In this document: in pieces, positions 52,282-62,392 of the stretch
Numbering within the stretch: the stretch's first letter is position 1
How the letters are laid out: each line of letters begins with the position of its first letter
Assembly (NCBI GenBank): GCA_009360885.1
Contig: SPEL01000001.1
Coordinates: 310,001 to 374,000 of the forward strand
DNA length: 64,000 nucleotides
Origin: Sphingobium sp.
GTDB lineage: Bacteria; Pseudomonadota; Alphaproteobacteria; Sphingomonadales; Sphingomonadaceae
Direction of reading: 5' to 3'
Notes under the pieces: generated by a model
What the model was told of the DNA's origin: nothing
The model's input: only the letters and a program-made list of their open reading frames with translations
The model's database searches: none
Program-made: the position numbers and the translations under genes

Positions 52282-52668
52282 ATGACCAGCAATGAAGGCC
52301 TGTCTGTGCGTATCCTTCGCGTGGGGGAGCAGGTCCGCCATGTGCTGTCGGATATTCTTCAGCGCGGTGATGTACATGATGATGTGCTGGCCAGGCATAT
52401 GGTCAGCGTTACCGAAGTGCGGATGTCGCCAGATTTGCGCCACGCAACGGTTTTTATCAAACCGCTGTTGGGGCAGGATGAGGACGCTGTGCTAAAGGCG
52501 TTACGCACCAATACTGCCTATTTGCAGCGCGAAGTAGCACATCGGATCAAGCTTAAATATGCAGCGAAACTGAAGTTCATCGCGGATGAGAGCTTTGATG
52601 AAGGCAGCCATATTGACCAGCTTTTGCGTAATCCGCATGTCGCGCAGGATTTGGGCGAAGAAGGTTGA
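52282..52668 (+). CDS. rbfA: ribosome-binding factor A
   Basis: A 128-residue KH-like protein needed for 16S rRNA 5' end maturation and cold adaptation. It has [43 protein letters not shown] and [29 protein letters not shown]. It lies 66 bp after infB and 49 bp before truB in the conserved order. Confidence 0.95.
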   Translation: MTSNEGLSVRILRVGEQVRHVLSDILQRGDVHDDVLARHMVSVTEVRMSPDLRHATVFIKPLLGQDEDAVLKALRTNTAYLQREVAHRIKLKYAAKLKFIADESFDEGSHIDQLLRNPHVAQDLGEEG

Positions 52669-52716
52669 GCTGATGATGGCGCATCGCCGGGTGATTACTG
52701 CTATGCAGGACATGGC

Positions 52717-53619
52717 GTGACTAGCGTGAAACTACCGTTAAATGGCTGGATCATTCTTGATAAGCCTTATGGTCTTGGCTCGACGCAGGCTGTTGGCGCG
52801 GTGAAGCGCTGCCTGCGTGAAGGCGGTGAAGCGAAAACCAAAATTGGCCATGGGGGTACGCTTGATCCACTGGCATCTGGTGTATTGCCGGTAGCGCTGG
52901 GCGAGGCGACCAAGCTGGCCGGGCGAATGCTGGACAGTGATAAAGTGTATGATTTTACGGTGCTGCTCGGCAGCCAAACCGATACGCTGGATACCGAGGG
53001 GCAAGTTATCGCAGCCAGTGACCATCGCCCAACGCAGCAGGATGTGGTTGAGGTCATCCCCCGTTTTATCGGGCCGATAGAACAAATGCCGCCTGCTTTT
53101 TCCGCGCTAAAGGTGGATGGTCGGCGCGCTTATGATCTGGCGCGGGCAGGTGAGGAAGTGGTGCTGAAAAGCCGCAATGTTACCATTCACGCGCTTAGCT
53201 TGCGGGACTATGATGGGCAGAGCGCGACCTTCTCCGCAACGGTTTCCAAGGGGACGTATATCCGTTCCCTCGCGCGGGATATTGCCCTTGCGCTGGGCAC
53301 TGTTGGGCATGTCACTATGCTACGGCGGACAAAGGCCGGGCCTTTCACGCTGGATGATGCCATTTCGCTGGACAAATTGCAGGAAACTGCTACTGGCGGC
53401 AAGATTGGGCAATGTGTGTTGCCCTTAACGACAGGGCTGGACGACATCCCGGCTCTTGCCGTTACCTCTGCAGATGCGCTGGCCTTGCGTCAGGGGAAAA
53501 TTGTGCAGGGGAGCCCTCGTTTGCAGGGCCTGATGCTGGCGATGGACGGTGATGTGCCGGTCGCGCTGGTGGAGGGCCTCGACCTTGAAATAAAGGTTGT
53601 GCGGGGTTTCAATCTCTAG
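52717..53619 (+). CDS. truB: tRNA pseudouridine(55) synthase
   Basis: A 300-residue enzyme that isomerises U55 in the tRNA T-loop. The catalytic aspartate is in GHGGTLDPLASGVLPVALGEATKL. Other motifs are GWIILDKPYGLGSTQAV, PPAFSALKVDGRRAYDLARAGEEV and SKGTYIRSLARDIALALGT, with a C-terminal PUA-like tail. The start is a GTG at 52717; another GTG three codons on is possible. Confidence 0.95.
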   Translation: MTSVKLPLNGWIILDKPYGLGSTQAVGAVKRCLREGGEAKTKIGHGGTLDPLASGVLPVALGEATKLAGRMLDSDKVYDFTVLLGSQTDTLDTEGQVIAASDHRPTQQDVVEVIPRFIGPIEQMPPAFSALKVDGRRAYDLARAGEEVVLKSRNVTIHALSLRDYDGQSATFSATVSKGTYIRSLARDIALALGTVGHVTMLRRTKAGPFTLDDAISLDKLQETATGGKIGQCVLPLTTGLDDIPALAVTSADALALRQGKIVQGSPRLQGLMLAMDGDVPVALVEGLDLEIKVVRGFNL

Positions 53620-53637
53620 TTTCAGAAAGGAAGCCCG

Positions 53638-53907
53638 ATGTCGATTACTGCTGAGCGCAAAGAAGCGCTGATCAAAGAACATGCCCGCGTTGAAGGTGAC
53701 ACCGGTTCTCCGGAAGTTCAGGTTGCGATCCTGTCGGAACGCATCTCTAACCTGACCGAGCATTTCAAGGGTCATCACAAGGATAATCACAGCCGTCGTG
53801 GTTTGCTGATGCTGGTTAACAAGCGTCGCAGCCTGCTGGATTATCTGAAGAAGAAAGATCAGGGCCGCTATGAGGCGCTGATCGCAAAGCTGGGTCTGCG
53901 TAAGTAA
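53638..53907 (+). CDS. rpsO: 30S ribosomal protein S15
   Basis: An 89-residue protein of exact family length. The S15 signature [33 protein letters not shown] binds the central domain of 16S rRNA. AAAGGAAG precedes the ATG. It is followed by a strong terminator, then pnp. Confidence 0.97.
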   Translation: MSITAERKEALIKEHARVEGDTGSPEVQVAILSERISNLTEHFKGHHKDNHSRRGLLMLVNKRRSLLDYLKKKDQGRYEALIAKLGLRK

Positions 53908-54280
53908 GCCCAACAAAGGGACGGCCCCGGTTTCGGGGCCGTTTTTGTACATGCAGCTTTTTTATGTGCATGCAGGCGCTTTATGCTAAGACGCCTGAAG
54001 ACCATGGGCATGGGGGTGTGAAATACGCCCCGCAACCATGGTGCAACATAATCATGCGACACGGATAATTGCGCGTTCCTATAAACGCCAGATCGGTAGT
54101 CGTGAAATATCAGGAGGCGGATGGCCCATCAGGGCATAGCCGTTTCACAGACGCGAAGGTTTGCAATTCGGCAGGCCTTTGCACAGGGGGCGACACTTAT
54201 GCCTCCGCACCGTCGCGGGCCGGATTGCCCGTTAGTAAGCCCCGCTATGCAATAGGGCGCAGCGGGTGGAAGGAAAACAG
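53908..54280. other. rpsO-pnp intergenic region
   Basis: A 373-bp stretch holding the rpsO terminator near its start and presumably the pnp promoter and leader. In other bacteria PNPase represses its own mRNA by cutting a leader hairpin. I see no perfect long hairpin here, only short GC-rich pairs. An open frame from 54069 lacks protein-like composition. Confidence 0.45.
53921..53947 (+). terminator. Rho-independent terminator after rpsO
   Basis: ACGGCCCC-ggtttc-GGGGCCGT is a perfect stem directly followed by TTTT, 13 bp past the rpsO stop codon. Confidence 0.92.
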
Positions 54281-56575
54281 ATGTTTGATGTAAAGAAAGT
54301 GGAAATCGAGTGGGGCGGAAAGACCCTGACGCTCGAAACGGGCCGTATTGCCCGGCAGGCTGATGGTGCCGTTCTGGCGACCTATGGCGAAACAGTTGTT
54401 CTGTGCGCTGTAACGGCTGCTAAATCGGTGAAGGAAGGGCAGGATTTCTTCCCGCTGACCGTTCACTATCAGGAAAAATATTCTGCTGCTGGCCGTATCC
54501 CCGGTGGCTTTTTTAAGCGTGAGCGCGGCGCAACGGAAAAGGAAACGCTGGTTTCCCGTCTGATTGACCGCCCGGTTCGCCCGCTGTTCCCCGAAGGTTT
54601 CTATAACGAAATCAACGTTATCGCTCAGGTATTGAGCTATGATGGCGAAACTGAGCCGGATATTGTCGCCATTGTTGCGGCATCGGCGGCTCTTACCATT
54701 TCCGGCGTTCCCTTCATGGGGCCGATTGGTGCCGCCCGCGTTGGTTTCAAGGATGGCGAATATCAGCTCAACCCGTCTCTGAGCGAAGCAGCAGAAGGTC
54801 GTCTGGACCTCGTTGTCGCTGCGACGCAGGATGCGGTGATGATGGTCGAATCCGAAGCCAAGGAACTGACCGAAGAAGAAATGCTGGGTGCCGTTGTGTT
54901 CGCCCATCAGGAATCTCGTAAGGTGATTGGCGCGATTATCGATCTGGCCGAACAGGCTGCGAAAGATCCTTGGGAAATCGACCTGAGCGATAATACAGCG
55001 GACCTGAAGGCCCAGATTAAGGGCATTGTCGGCGCGGATATTGCTGCTGCTTATAAGCTCACCGATAAGTCTGCTCGTTCCAATGCGCTCAACGCTGCGC
55101 GTGATAAGGTGAAGGCTGCGTTCGCAGAGGCTGATGGCCAGACGCTGATGACCGCCATCAAGATCACCAAGAAGCTGGAAGCGGAAATCGTCCGCACGGC
55201 CATCCTCAAGGATGGTCAGCGCATCGATGGCCGCACTACCACGCAAATTCGCCCGATTGAGGCGATGGTCGGTTTCCTGCCGCGTACCCATGGTTCCGCG
55301 CTGTTCACCCGCGGTGAAACGCAGGCAATCTGCACCACCACGCTCGGCACCAAGGACGCTGAGCAGATGGTTGATGGTCTGGACGGTGTGCATTATGGCA
55401 ACTTCATGCTGCACTATAACTTCCCGCCTTATTCGGTTGGTGAAGTCGGTCGCTTTGGTGCGCCGGGCCGCCGTGAAATAGGCCATGGTAAGCTGGCATG
55501 GCGCGCTCTGCACCCGGTTCTGCCCAGCAAGGAAGATTTCCCTTATACCATCCGCGTATTGTCGGACATCACCGAATCCAACGGTTCGTCCTCCATGGCG
55601 ACGGTATGCGGTGGCTGCCTGTCTATGATGGATGCAGGCGTTCCGTTGACGCGTCCGGTTTCGGGCATTGCTATGGGCCTCATCCTCGAAGGGAAGGAAT
55701 TCACCGTTCTTTCCGACATCCTTGGCGATGAAGATCACCTCGGCGATATGGATTTCAAGGTAGCCGGCACCGAAGAAGGTATCACCAGCCTTCAGATGGA
55801 TATTAAGGTTGCGGGTATCACTGAAGAAATCATGAAGGTCGCGCTGGCTCAGGCCAAGGAAGGCCGTGCGCATATCCTTGGTGAAATGAAGAAGGGTCTG
55901 GGCGAGGTTCGTTCGGAACTGTCTGCGCACGCACCGCGCATCGAAACCATGCAGATCGACAAGTCGAAAATCCGTGACATCATCGGCACCGGCGGCAAGG
56001 TTATCCGTGAAATCGTCGCGGAAACCGGCGCCAAGGTTGATATTGATGATGATGGTGTCATCAAGATCAGCTCGTCGGACCTGTCGCAGATCGAAGCCGC
56101 TAAGGCATGGATTCTCGGCATTGTTGAAGAAGCCGAAGTCGGCAAAATATACAATGGTAAGGTCGTCAACATCGTTGATTTCGGTGCTTTCGTGAACTTC
56201 ATGGGCGGCAAGGACGGCCTCGTCCATGTTTCCGAAATGAGGAACGAGCGCGTTGAGAAGCCGACCGATGTCGTCTCCGAAGGGCAGGAAGTAAAAGTTA
56301 AGGTTCTGGAAATCGACAATCGTGGCAAGGTGCGCCTGTCCATGCGTGTTGTCGATCAGGAAACTGGCGAAGAACTGGAAGATACCCGCCCGCCGCGTGA
56401 ACCGCGCGAAAAGGGTGATCGTGGCCCACGTGGTGATCGTAATGATCGCGGCGGTCGTGGGGATCGCGGTGATCGTGGCGGTCGCGGTGGTGATCGTCGC
56501 CGTGGTCCGCGCCCGGAACGTAATGATGATGGCGATGCACCGGGTGGTTTGCCGGATTTCATCACGCAGGACTAA
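54281..56575 (+). CDS. pnp: polyribonucleotide nucleotidyltransferase (PNPase)
   Basis: A 764-residue 3'-5' exoribonuclease. It has two RNase PH domains ([78 protein letters not shown]), a KH domain ([33 protein letters not shown]) and an S1 domain ([31 protein letters not shown]). After S1 comes a tail of about 60 residues with repeated DRG/GDR/GGRG units, an RGG-like basic region that may bind RNA or a degradosome partner. The ATG at 54281 follows GGAAGG. Confidence 0.97.
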   Translation: MFDVKKVEIEWGGKTLTLETGRIARQADGAVLATYGETVVLCAVTAAKSVKEGQDFFPLTVHYQEKYSAAGRIPGGFFKRERGATEKETLVSRLIDRPVRPLFPEGFYNEINVIAQVLSYDGETEPDIVAIVAASAALTISGVPFMGPIGAARVGFKDGEYQLNPSLSEAAEGRLDLVVAATQDAVMMVESEAKELTEEEMLGAVVFAHQESRKVIGAIIDLAEQAAKDPWEIDLSDNTADLKAQIKGIVGADIAAAYKLTDKSARSNALNAARDKVKAAFAEADGQTLMTAIKITKKLEAEIVRTAILKDGQRIDGRTTTQIRPIEAMVGFLPRTHGSALFTRGETQAICTTTLGTKDAEQMVDGLDGVHYGNFMLHYNFPPYSVGEVGRFGAPGRREIGHGKLAWRALHPVLPSKEDFPYTIRVLSDITESNGSSSMATVCGGCLSMMDAGVPLTRPVSGIAMGLILEGKEFTVLSDILGDEDHLGDMDFKVAGTEEGITSLQMDIKVAGITEEIMKVALAQAKEGRAHILGEMKKGLGEVRSELSAHAPRIETMQIDKSKIRDIIGTGGKVIREIVAETGAKVDIDDDGVIKISSSDLSQIEAAKAWILGIVEEAEVGKIYNGKVVNIVDFGAFVNFMGGKDGLVHVSEMRNERVEKPTDVVSEGQEVKVKVLEIDNRGKVRLSMRVVDQETGEELEDTRPPREPREKGDRGPRGDRNDRGGRGDRGDRGGRGGDRRRGPRPERNDDGDAPGGLPDFITQD

Positions 56576-56938
56576 TATGTTCCTGATACAATAAAGAAAG
56601 GCCGTTCGGTGTGTCCGGGCGGCCTTTTCTGTTTCATGCGGGTGGTAGGGATGTGTTGGATTCTATTTTACACGGTTTTGCATTGATAACATTAGTGTGA
56701 AATAATATAACGACTTGCATCGCTGTTCACGCAACATATCTGTTGCTTTATTGATACGCATTTTCCTCTCAACAGAGGGGGTGAAAAAACAGTGCCTCAA
56801 TAAAAATACTTTATATATTGAAATCAATGCCTTGGAATAAAGTTCAGTCTTTGTCCCGTAACTGCGGGACATGAAGAAACACGTGAGATTAACCATCTCG
56901 CTGCTACCCGAATGTGTCTTCCCACAAATACACAGAGA
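56576..56938. other. AT-rich intergenic region after pnp
   Basis: A 363-bp gap. It contains the pnp terminator, then about 300 bp of AT-rich sequence with no credible gene or repeat. It may carry the promoter of the following winged-helix gene. Confidence 0.5.
56598..56628 (+). terminator. Rho-independent terminator after pnp
   Basis: AAGGCCG and CGGCCTT pair across a 15-base GC-rich loop and are followed by TTCT. It lies 22 bp past the pnp stop codon. Confidence 0.8.
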
Positions 56939-57475
56939 ATGGCGCAGCCGGGTCATTGGTATCAGGCTGCGTCATCTTCGGGTCGCTGCGCCAATGGCCC
57001 ATCGAATGGAACATCCTATGTCCGCTATGACCACATCGCCCTGATTGGGCTGGGCATGGAGCGTTTCTGTGCGTTTTTGACCTGCATGGCTCAGGTCTGC
57101 AGGATGGGATATGCCGTGAATAGAATATTGGACGATGATAGCGTCATAGGCGCTGTTAATTATGAGCACGCCGCCACCGCTCTACATGCTAAAGGCCGTA
57201 TGCGTGCGGATGTATTCCACCACAAAATCATGGTGGATAGCGCAATGGATGTGATGCTTTCTGCGCTGATTACCCATGAGCAGGGAATAGTTCTGAAAAA
57301 GCAGGCTGTGGCTATGGCTAATCGGCTGAACAGCGATGAAGCGGCAGTTATCATTGGCCAGCTATCTGTCGCCGGGTTATTGCGCGTCGATACACAAAGC
57401 GATCAGGTCATGCTGACGGATCAGGGTGTGGCGCGTATGCGTCGTTATGTGGAAATGGTGATGGCGGACCGTTAA
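56939..57475 (+). CDS. small winged-helix-like protein of unknown role
   Basis: About 178 residues. The C-terminal third (DSAMDVMLSALITHEQGIVLKKQAVAMANRLNSDEAAVIIGQLSVAGLLRVDTQSDQ..LTDQGVARMRRYVEMV) has the helix-helix-wing order of MarR-like DNA-binding domains, including a wing and a terminal dimer helix. The first 90 residues show no known domain and are rich in Cys, Gly and Ser; the true start may be further in, for instance at 57048 or 57057. No neighbouring target is obvious. A transcription regulator is the best guess. Confidence 0.6.
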   Translation: MAQPGHWYQAASSSGRCANGPSNGTSYVRYDHIALIGLGMERFCAFLTCMAQVCRMGYAVNRILDDDSVIGAVNYEHAATALHAKGRMRADVFHHKIMVDSAMDVMLSALITHEQGIVLKKQAVAMANRLNSDEAAVIIGQLSVAGLLRVDTQSDQVMLTDQGVARMRRYVEMVMADR

Positions 57476-57504
57476 TAAGGCCCGCCATATCCTATCATCT
57501 GGCC

Positions 57505-58425
57505 CTATAGCTGGCCTGCTGCTATCGAAAACGTATCACATTGCGCCGGGTCACCGGTTTCCAGACCGCGTTTCAACCAGCGCATCCGTTGTTCTGATGA
57601 TCCATGGGTGAACATGCTTTCTACCGGAGCGCGTCCAGCACCCTTCATCAGCGTATCATCACCAATGGCATGGGCGGCCTTCATTCCTTCTTCCAGATCA
57701 CCTGGTTCCATCAGATTTTCATCGCGCGCGGCCCACACACCGGCATAGCAATCCGCCTGCAATTCCATGCGAACCTGTAGCTGATTCCCTTCTGCCTCGC
57801 TGGCCTTTTGCTGGGCCGCCCGCACTTTGTTGGAAAGGCCGGTAATCGTCTGGATATGGTGGCCTACTTCATGCGCGATGATATAGCCCATGGGGAAATC
57901 GCCGGGCACATTATAGCGGCTTTTCATCTCGTCAAAAAACTCAGTGTCCAGATAGACTTTCTGATCGGCCGGGCAATAAAATGGCCCCATGGCGGATTGC
58001 GCCGCGCCGCAGCCCGACATGCCGTTACGATCATAAAACACAAGTGTCGGTGCGGGATATTTCTGCCCTTGTTCGGCGAATATATCGGCCCAGCGTCGTT
58101 CGGTAGAACCCAGAATTTGCAACGATGTGCGTTGAACAGGGGTGAGCTCCGCAGCATTACGGGATGTCTCCACGCCCGCTTGTCCGCCGCCGGTCATTCC
58201 GCCCGTGAGGCCGCCAAGGGAAGAGAGCAGGCCTCCTCCGCCGCTCATCACCATCATGATAAGCACGACCACGGCAATGCCGCCACAGCCGAATTTAGAA
58301 CCTATCATCGGCAAGAGCATGCCCAGAAGATTCCCGCCTCCGCCGCCCATGCCGCCGCCGAAGCCACCTGAGCCGCCGCGCTGAATCTCGAAATTGCTGC
58401 TTTCCTGTTCGTCGTCGAGCCGCAT
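57505..58425 (-). CDS. ypfJ: membrane-anchored neutral zinc metallopeptidase (YpfJ family)
   Basis: A 306-residue protein. A Gly-rich N-terminus (GGSGGFGGGMGGGGGN) precedes one membrane span (CGGIAVVVLIMMVMSGGG). The peptidase domain has CGAAQSAMGPFYCPADQKVYLDTEFF, the zinc motif GYIIAHEVGHHIQTITG, a further RMELQADCYAGVWA that supplies the third ligand, and HGSSEQRMRWLKRGLETGD at the end. Substrates of the family are poorly known; extracytoplasmic proteolysis is likely. It stands alone. Confidence 0.92.
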   Translation of the reverse strand: MRLDDEQESSNFEIQRGGSGGFGGGMGGGGGNLLGMLLPMIGSKFGCGGIAVVVLIMMVMSGGGGLLSSLGGLTGGMTGGGQAGVETSRNAAELTPVQRTSLQILGSTERRWADIFAEQGQKYPAPTLVFYDRNGMSGCGAAQSAMGPFYCPADQKVYLDTEFFDEMKSRYNVPGDFPMGYIIAHEVGHHIQTITGLSNKVRAAQQKASEAEGNQLQVRMELQADCYAGVWAARDENLMEPGDLEEGMKAAHAIGDDTLMKGAGRAPVESMFTHGSSEQRMRWLKRGLETGDPAQCDTFSIAAGQL

Positions 58426-58606
58426 ACCCTTTCCTTTCAGTTGCCACCCATAATCTACCCCGTAACTGAACGCCAGAAAAAGGCGAGTAGCGGAGAGTAA
58501 GGATCGTAAACCCTGCTAATCCCATTGCCCTTTGCACTGGTATGCTGCGCTGCGTCATAGTATAAGCATGCCTTATCAGCGAAGCAGTAAGCGAGGCAGG
58601 ACCATA

Positions 58607-59815
58607 ATGGACGATCTCCGCAATCCCCGTTTCGGCAAAAAGGCTCTGCGCCATAATCGTGCGCCCCTGCCTCTGCCCGATCATGTTGTGCTGGTCCTTC
58701 AGGGGGGCGGGGCGCTGGGGTCTTATCAGGCTGGCGTCTATCAGGAGCTTTCCGCGCTGGATATTGATGTAGACTGGGTCGCCGGTATCTCCATCGGTGC
58801 CATTAATGCGGCGATTATTGCGGGCAATCCGCCGGAACAGCGCATTGAGAAAATGCGCAGTTTTTGGAATAAAGTGAGCGGCGGGATGCCCAATTTCTGG
58901 CTGCCGGATAATCATCATATTCGCGAGGCCGCGCATGTCGCGGCTGCTGCTGCGGTCACACTATTTGGTGTGCCGGGTTTTTTCCGTCCGCATTATTCGC
59001 TGGCACCGTTTTTACCCGCCAATGGCCCGGAAACCATGGGCCTTTATGATACGACGCCGCTCGCAGAAACGCTGAATGAACTGATCGACTGGGATTTGCT
59101 GAATGATGGGCCGGTGCGCCTGTCTGTGGGCGCGGTGGATATTGAGAGCGGCAATTTCACCTATTTTGACACGCAGGGTTTCGATAGCGCGAAATGCAAA
59201 AAGACCCGCATTGATGCGCGTCATATCATGGCGTCGGGGGCTTTACCGCCGGGCTTGCCTCCGGTTGAGATTGACGGGCGTTATTATTGGGATGGCGGCC
59301 TTGTTTCCAACACGCCGCTGTCCCATGTGCTGGATCAGCAATGCAATGATGACATGTTGGTGTTTCAGGTGGATCTTTTCCCCGCCGAAGGGCCAATGCC
59401 TAAGGAACTATCCGACATCTGGTCCCGCCAGAAGGATATTCAGTTTTCCAGCCGCACCCGGCAGGTGACAGACCTTTATCTGCGGGCGCGCAAGGAGCAT
59501 AATGCGATTCGCATGGTGCTGGACAAGTTGCCCCCGGAAATGGCGGATGACCCGGATGTCGTGCATTTACGCGGGATGGTTTCGGAAGGAGCGCTCAATA
59601 TCGTTCACCTCATCTATCGCAGCAGAGAATGGGAAAGCGGTGCGCGTGATTTTGAATTTTCCCGCGCGACGATGGACGATCACTGGGCGCAGGGCATGGA
59701 GGCCGTGCAAGGCGTCATGCACAAAGGCGATCTGATTGCCCGTAATATCGAGGATGGCAGCACCGCGACCTTTGATCTTGATCCGGTGCATCAGCTCAAG
59801 GAGAAGAAGATATGA
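58607..59815 (+). CDS. patatin-like phospholipase
   Basis: A 402-residue lipid acyl hydrolase. The oxyanion motif is LVLQGGGALGSYQAGV. The nucleophile serine is in GISIGAINAAI and the partner aspartate in YYWDGGLVSNTP. The C-terminal part from about residue 240 (RQKDIQFSSRTRQVTDLYLRARKEHNAIRMVL) matches the DUF3734 extension. It overlaps the 3-hydroxybutyrate dehydrogenase start by four bases, so a role in polyhydroxybutyrate or lipid mobilisation is suggested. I favour the ATG at 58607; in-frame ATGs at 58532 and 58568 exist. Confidence 0.9.
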   Translation: MDDLRNPRFGKKALRHNRAPLPLPDHVVLVLQGGGALGSYQAGVYQELSALDIDVDWVAGISIGAINAAIIAGNPPEQRIEKMRSFWNKVSGGMPNFWLPDNHHIREAAHVAAAAAVTLFGVPGFFRPHYSLAPFLPANGPETMGLYDTTPLAETLNELIDWDLLNDGPVRLSVGAVDIESGNFTYFDTQGFDSAKCKKTRIDARHIMASGALPPGLPPVEIDGRYYWDGGLVSNTPLSHVLDQQCNDDMLVFQVDLFPAEGPMPKELSDIWSRQKDIQFSSRTRQVTDLYLRARKEHNAIRMVLDKLPPEMADDPDVVHLRGMVSEGALNIVHLIYRSREWESGARDFEFSRATMDDHWAQGMEAVQGVMHKGDLIARNIEDGSTATFDLDPVHQLKEKKI

Positions 59816-60597
59816 CATTGCAGGGTAAAACGGCACTTATCACGGGCTCTACCTCTGGCATCGGTCTCGCTTATGCCAAAGCGTTGGCGGGTGAGGGCGC
59901 GAATGTCGTTATCAACGGCTTTGGTGATGCGGATGCGATTGAGAAAGAGCGGCAGGCGCTGGAGCAGATAAGCGGCGCGAAGGCGCTTTATTCCGGCCAT
60001 GACCTCACGAAGCCCGAAGAAATCGAAGCAATGATGAAGGAAGCGGCGGCGGCCTTTGGTGGGGTGGATATTCTCATCAACAATGCCGGGGTCCAGCATG
60101 TTGCGCCGGTTGAGGACTTTCCGGTTGATAAATGGAACCTCATCATCGCGCTGAACCTTACATCGGCCTTTCACACGACGCGCCTCGCTATTCCTTATAT
60201 GAAGGAAAAGAAATGGGGCCGCATCATCCAGACGGCATCGGCCCATTCGCTCGTCGCGTCCCCGTTCAAGAGCGCCTATGTCACGGCGAAGCATGGCATA
60301 GCGGGTTTTACCAAAACGGTCGCGCTGGAACTGGCGACCTTTGGCGTGACGGCCAATTGCATTTCGCCCGGCTATGTCTGGACGCCTTTGGTTGAAAATC
60401 AGATTCCTGACACGATGAAGGCGCGTAATATGACGCGGGAGCAGGTGATGAATGATGTGCTACTCGCGGGGCAGCCGACCAAGCAATTTGTGACGGTAGA
60501 GCAGGTCGCCGCGACCGCCTTGTTTCTCTGTTCGGATGGTGCGGCGAATATTACCGGCGCGAATATCCCGGTTGATGGTGGCTGGACCGCCCAATAA
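59812..60597 (+). CDS. bdhA: 3-hydroxybutyrate dehydrogenase
   Basis: A 261-residue short-chain dehydrogenase. NAD-binding TGSTSGIGLAYAKAL, the active-site Ser in TASAHSLVASP, and YVTAKHG (YxxxK). HDLTKPEEIEAMM and CISPGYVWTPLVENQIPD are typical of D-3-hydroxybutyrate dehydrogenases, which convert 3-hydroxybutyrate to acetoacetate with NAD. Coupled to the patatin gene by an ATGA overlap. Confidence 0.93.
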   Translation: MTLQGKTALITGSTSGIGLAYAKALAGEGANVVINGFGDADAIEKERQALEQISGAKALYSGHDLTKPEEIEAMMKEAAAAFGGVDILINNAGVQHVAPVEDFPVDKWNLIIALNLTSAFHTTRLAIPYMKEKKWGRIIQTASAHSLVASPFKSAYVTAKHGIAGFTKTVALELATFGVTANCISPGYVWTPLVENQIPDTMKARNMTREQVMNDVLLAGQPTKQFVTVEQVAATALFLCSDGAANITGANIPVDGGWTAQ

Positions 60598-60714
60598 CGA
60601 GGATATTTACGCCTAAAAGGCTGCGCGCCGGGCTGGACGAATGGCCCGGCAGCGGTCTAGAGGGGCGGGATTAGCTTTTGTGCGCATATGTGCGCGATGA
60701 TTCGGGAGGCGGTT

Positions 60715-61350
60715 TTGAGCGAGGTCAATTTTGCAGAGGCACGCCGGGCAATGGTGACGAGCCAGCTTCGCACCAGCGATGTCAATGACAGTGCGGTGGT
60801 GGCGGCTATGTTGCATCTGGCACGCGAAGAGTTTTTACCGCAGAATCTGCGCGGCGGCGCTTATATTGATCGTCCTCTCCCGCTGGGCAATGGCCGCGCG
60901 ATCAACCCGCCATTGGCAACAGGCCGCATCCTCGAAGAAGCGCAGATTGTCGCTGGGGAGAAGGTGCTGCTGGCTGGGGACGCTACCGGCTATACGGCGG
61001 CGCTGCTCGACATATTGGGCGCGAATGTGACAGTGGTGGATGGAAATGCTCGCCCGGATACGGTGCCTGCATCGGTCAATTGGGTGCAGGGCAAGGCTGG
61101 TGAAGGTCATGCAGCAGGCGCGCCTTATGATGTGATCGTTATTGATGGTGCGGTGGATGCGCTGCCTGATGCTCTGCTTGCGCAGCTTGCCGAAGGAGGG
61201 CGCGTCGTTACCGGGCTTAATGACCGCGGTGTGGTGCGTCTGGTCACAGGTCGGAAGGTCGCGGATAGCATCGGGTTTCTGCGTGTCATAGATATGGATA
61301 TGGTGCCTGCGGCAGGCTTTGAAGCTAAGGCTGCGGAATTCAGCTTCTAA
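60715..61350 (+). CDS. pcm: protein-L-isoaspartate O-methyltransferase-like protein
   Basis: About 211 residues. The start MSEVNFAEARRAMVTSQLRTSDVNDSAVV (from a TTG at 60715 with GGGAGG six bases upstream) is the usual beginning of the alphaproteobacterial Pcm-like protein. REEFLPQNLRGGAYIDRPLPLGNGRAINPPLATGRILE matches the family core. The SAM-binding loop VLLAGDATGYTAALL departs from the standard VLEIGTGSGY, and the acidic residues that follow are also changed, so catalytic activity is uncertain. In relatives it stands before tolC; here popZ is next. Confidence 0.8.
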   Translation: MSEVNFAEARRAMVTSQLRTSDVNDSAVVAAMLHLAREEFLPQNLRGGAYIDRPLPLGNGRAINPPLATGRILEEAQIVAGEKVLLAGDATGYTAALLDILGANVTVVDGNARPDTVPASVNWVQGKAGEGHAAGAPYDVIVIDGAVDALPDALLAQLAEGGRVVTGLNDRGVVRLVTGRKVADSIGFLRVIDMDMVPAAGFEAKAAEFSF

Positions 61351-61494
61351 GCGGTATGTTGTTGGGGTTAACGGGGGTTAACCCAACATCTGCAATGGCT
61401 TAGTAAGGCATCTGCTTGACAGTTTACCATAAAGTGGCATGGTTATCCCGCTAACGGGATTTCGGGGCAAAGAATCAGGGGGCGGCTGGCGAAG

Positions 61495-62181
61495 ATGGGT
61501 GACATGAGCAAAGAGCCATCGATGGAGGAAATCCTCTCATCCATTAAACGTATCATCGCCGAAGATACGGAAAAGGCTGCATCTCATCGTCTAAACCGTG
61601 GGCGCGCCGCTGTTCGCACGGATGCTGGCACCCGTGAGACGGAGCGTGAAAGCCACCGCAAGGCCGTCATCGCCAATATGGTTGGTGATGGGGTGGGCGT
61701 GATTGATGCCGAGGATGTTCGTTCCGATTCGCAGGCCTGTGCCGATGAGATATTGGAACTGACTGACGCGATGCCACATGAGGTGGCTCCGCTCGCTCAT
61801 CATGAAGACGTGATTCCGCCCTCTTCAGCACAGTCCAGCCTCGTAAATAATGCTATCGCCGATGATACTATGCCGGAGATGGTTCCGGCTCAGGTAGCAG
61901 CGTCCACTCAGGCTGCGCCTGTTCTTACGCCCGATTCTGAGGATCAGCTACAGGACAATATCGTGTCTGCCCAAAGTGAAAACGCTGCCCGCTCTTCCCT
62001 TGCCGCACTATCCAACATGATGGTGAAATCTGCCGGGCAGGGCGATCCTGCCACGCTGGAGGATTTGGTGAAGGATATGCTTCGCCCGATGCTGAAGGAA
62101 TGGCTGGACGCGAACCTTCCCAATATGGTCGAAGGCATGGTGGCGAAGGAAATTTCGCGCATCACCGGGCGTCCTCTCTGA
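61495..62181 (+). CDS. popZ: polar organising protein PopZ (DUF2497)
   Basis: A 228-residue protein. The N-terminal recruitment helix (KEPSMEEILSSIKRIIAED) and the C-terminal oligomerisation region (ATLEDLVKDMLRPMLKEWLDANLPNMVEGMVAKEISRI) bracket a long acidic, disordered centre. In Caulobacter PopZ forms a polar matrix that holds ParB-bound origins and signalling proteins. The gene order popZ-valS is conserved in alphaproteobacteria. An upstream ATG three codons in (MSKEPS) is an alternative start. Confidence 0.93.
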   Translation: MGDMSKEPSMEEILSSIKRIIAEDTEKAASHRLNRGRAAVRTDAGTRETERESHRKAVIANMVGDGVGVIDAEDVRSDSQACADEILELTDAMPHEVAPLAHHEDVIPPSSAQSSLVNNAIADDTMPEMVPAQVAASTQAAPVLTPDSEDQLQDNIVSAQSENAARSSLAALSNMMVKSAGQGDPATLEDLVKDMLRPMLKEWLDANLPNMVEGMVAKEISRITGRPL

Positions 62182-62392
62182 TTCTATAGCCCCTTTTTGG
62201 TTGTTTGCTGTGCTGGGAGGCGAGCCTTCCTGCCCATAGACTGGCACGATACCCATTCTGCACCTTTCCATTGCATGGCTATGTCTGCCCTGATGTCCCC
62301 AATATAAATGGCGACCTTATCCGCAAGGGCTGAGCGGCCCTCATGTTCGTGAGGGTGGCTAACGACATTATGATTCTAACATGCTGTTATAG

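Noticed and set aside
54245-56227. Minus-strand open frame of 660 codons
   Set aside because: It is the antisense shadow of pnp. Its composition is rich in His, Arg and Asn with no family motif, while the plus strand encodes all PNPase domains.
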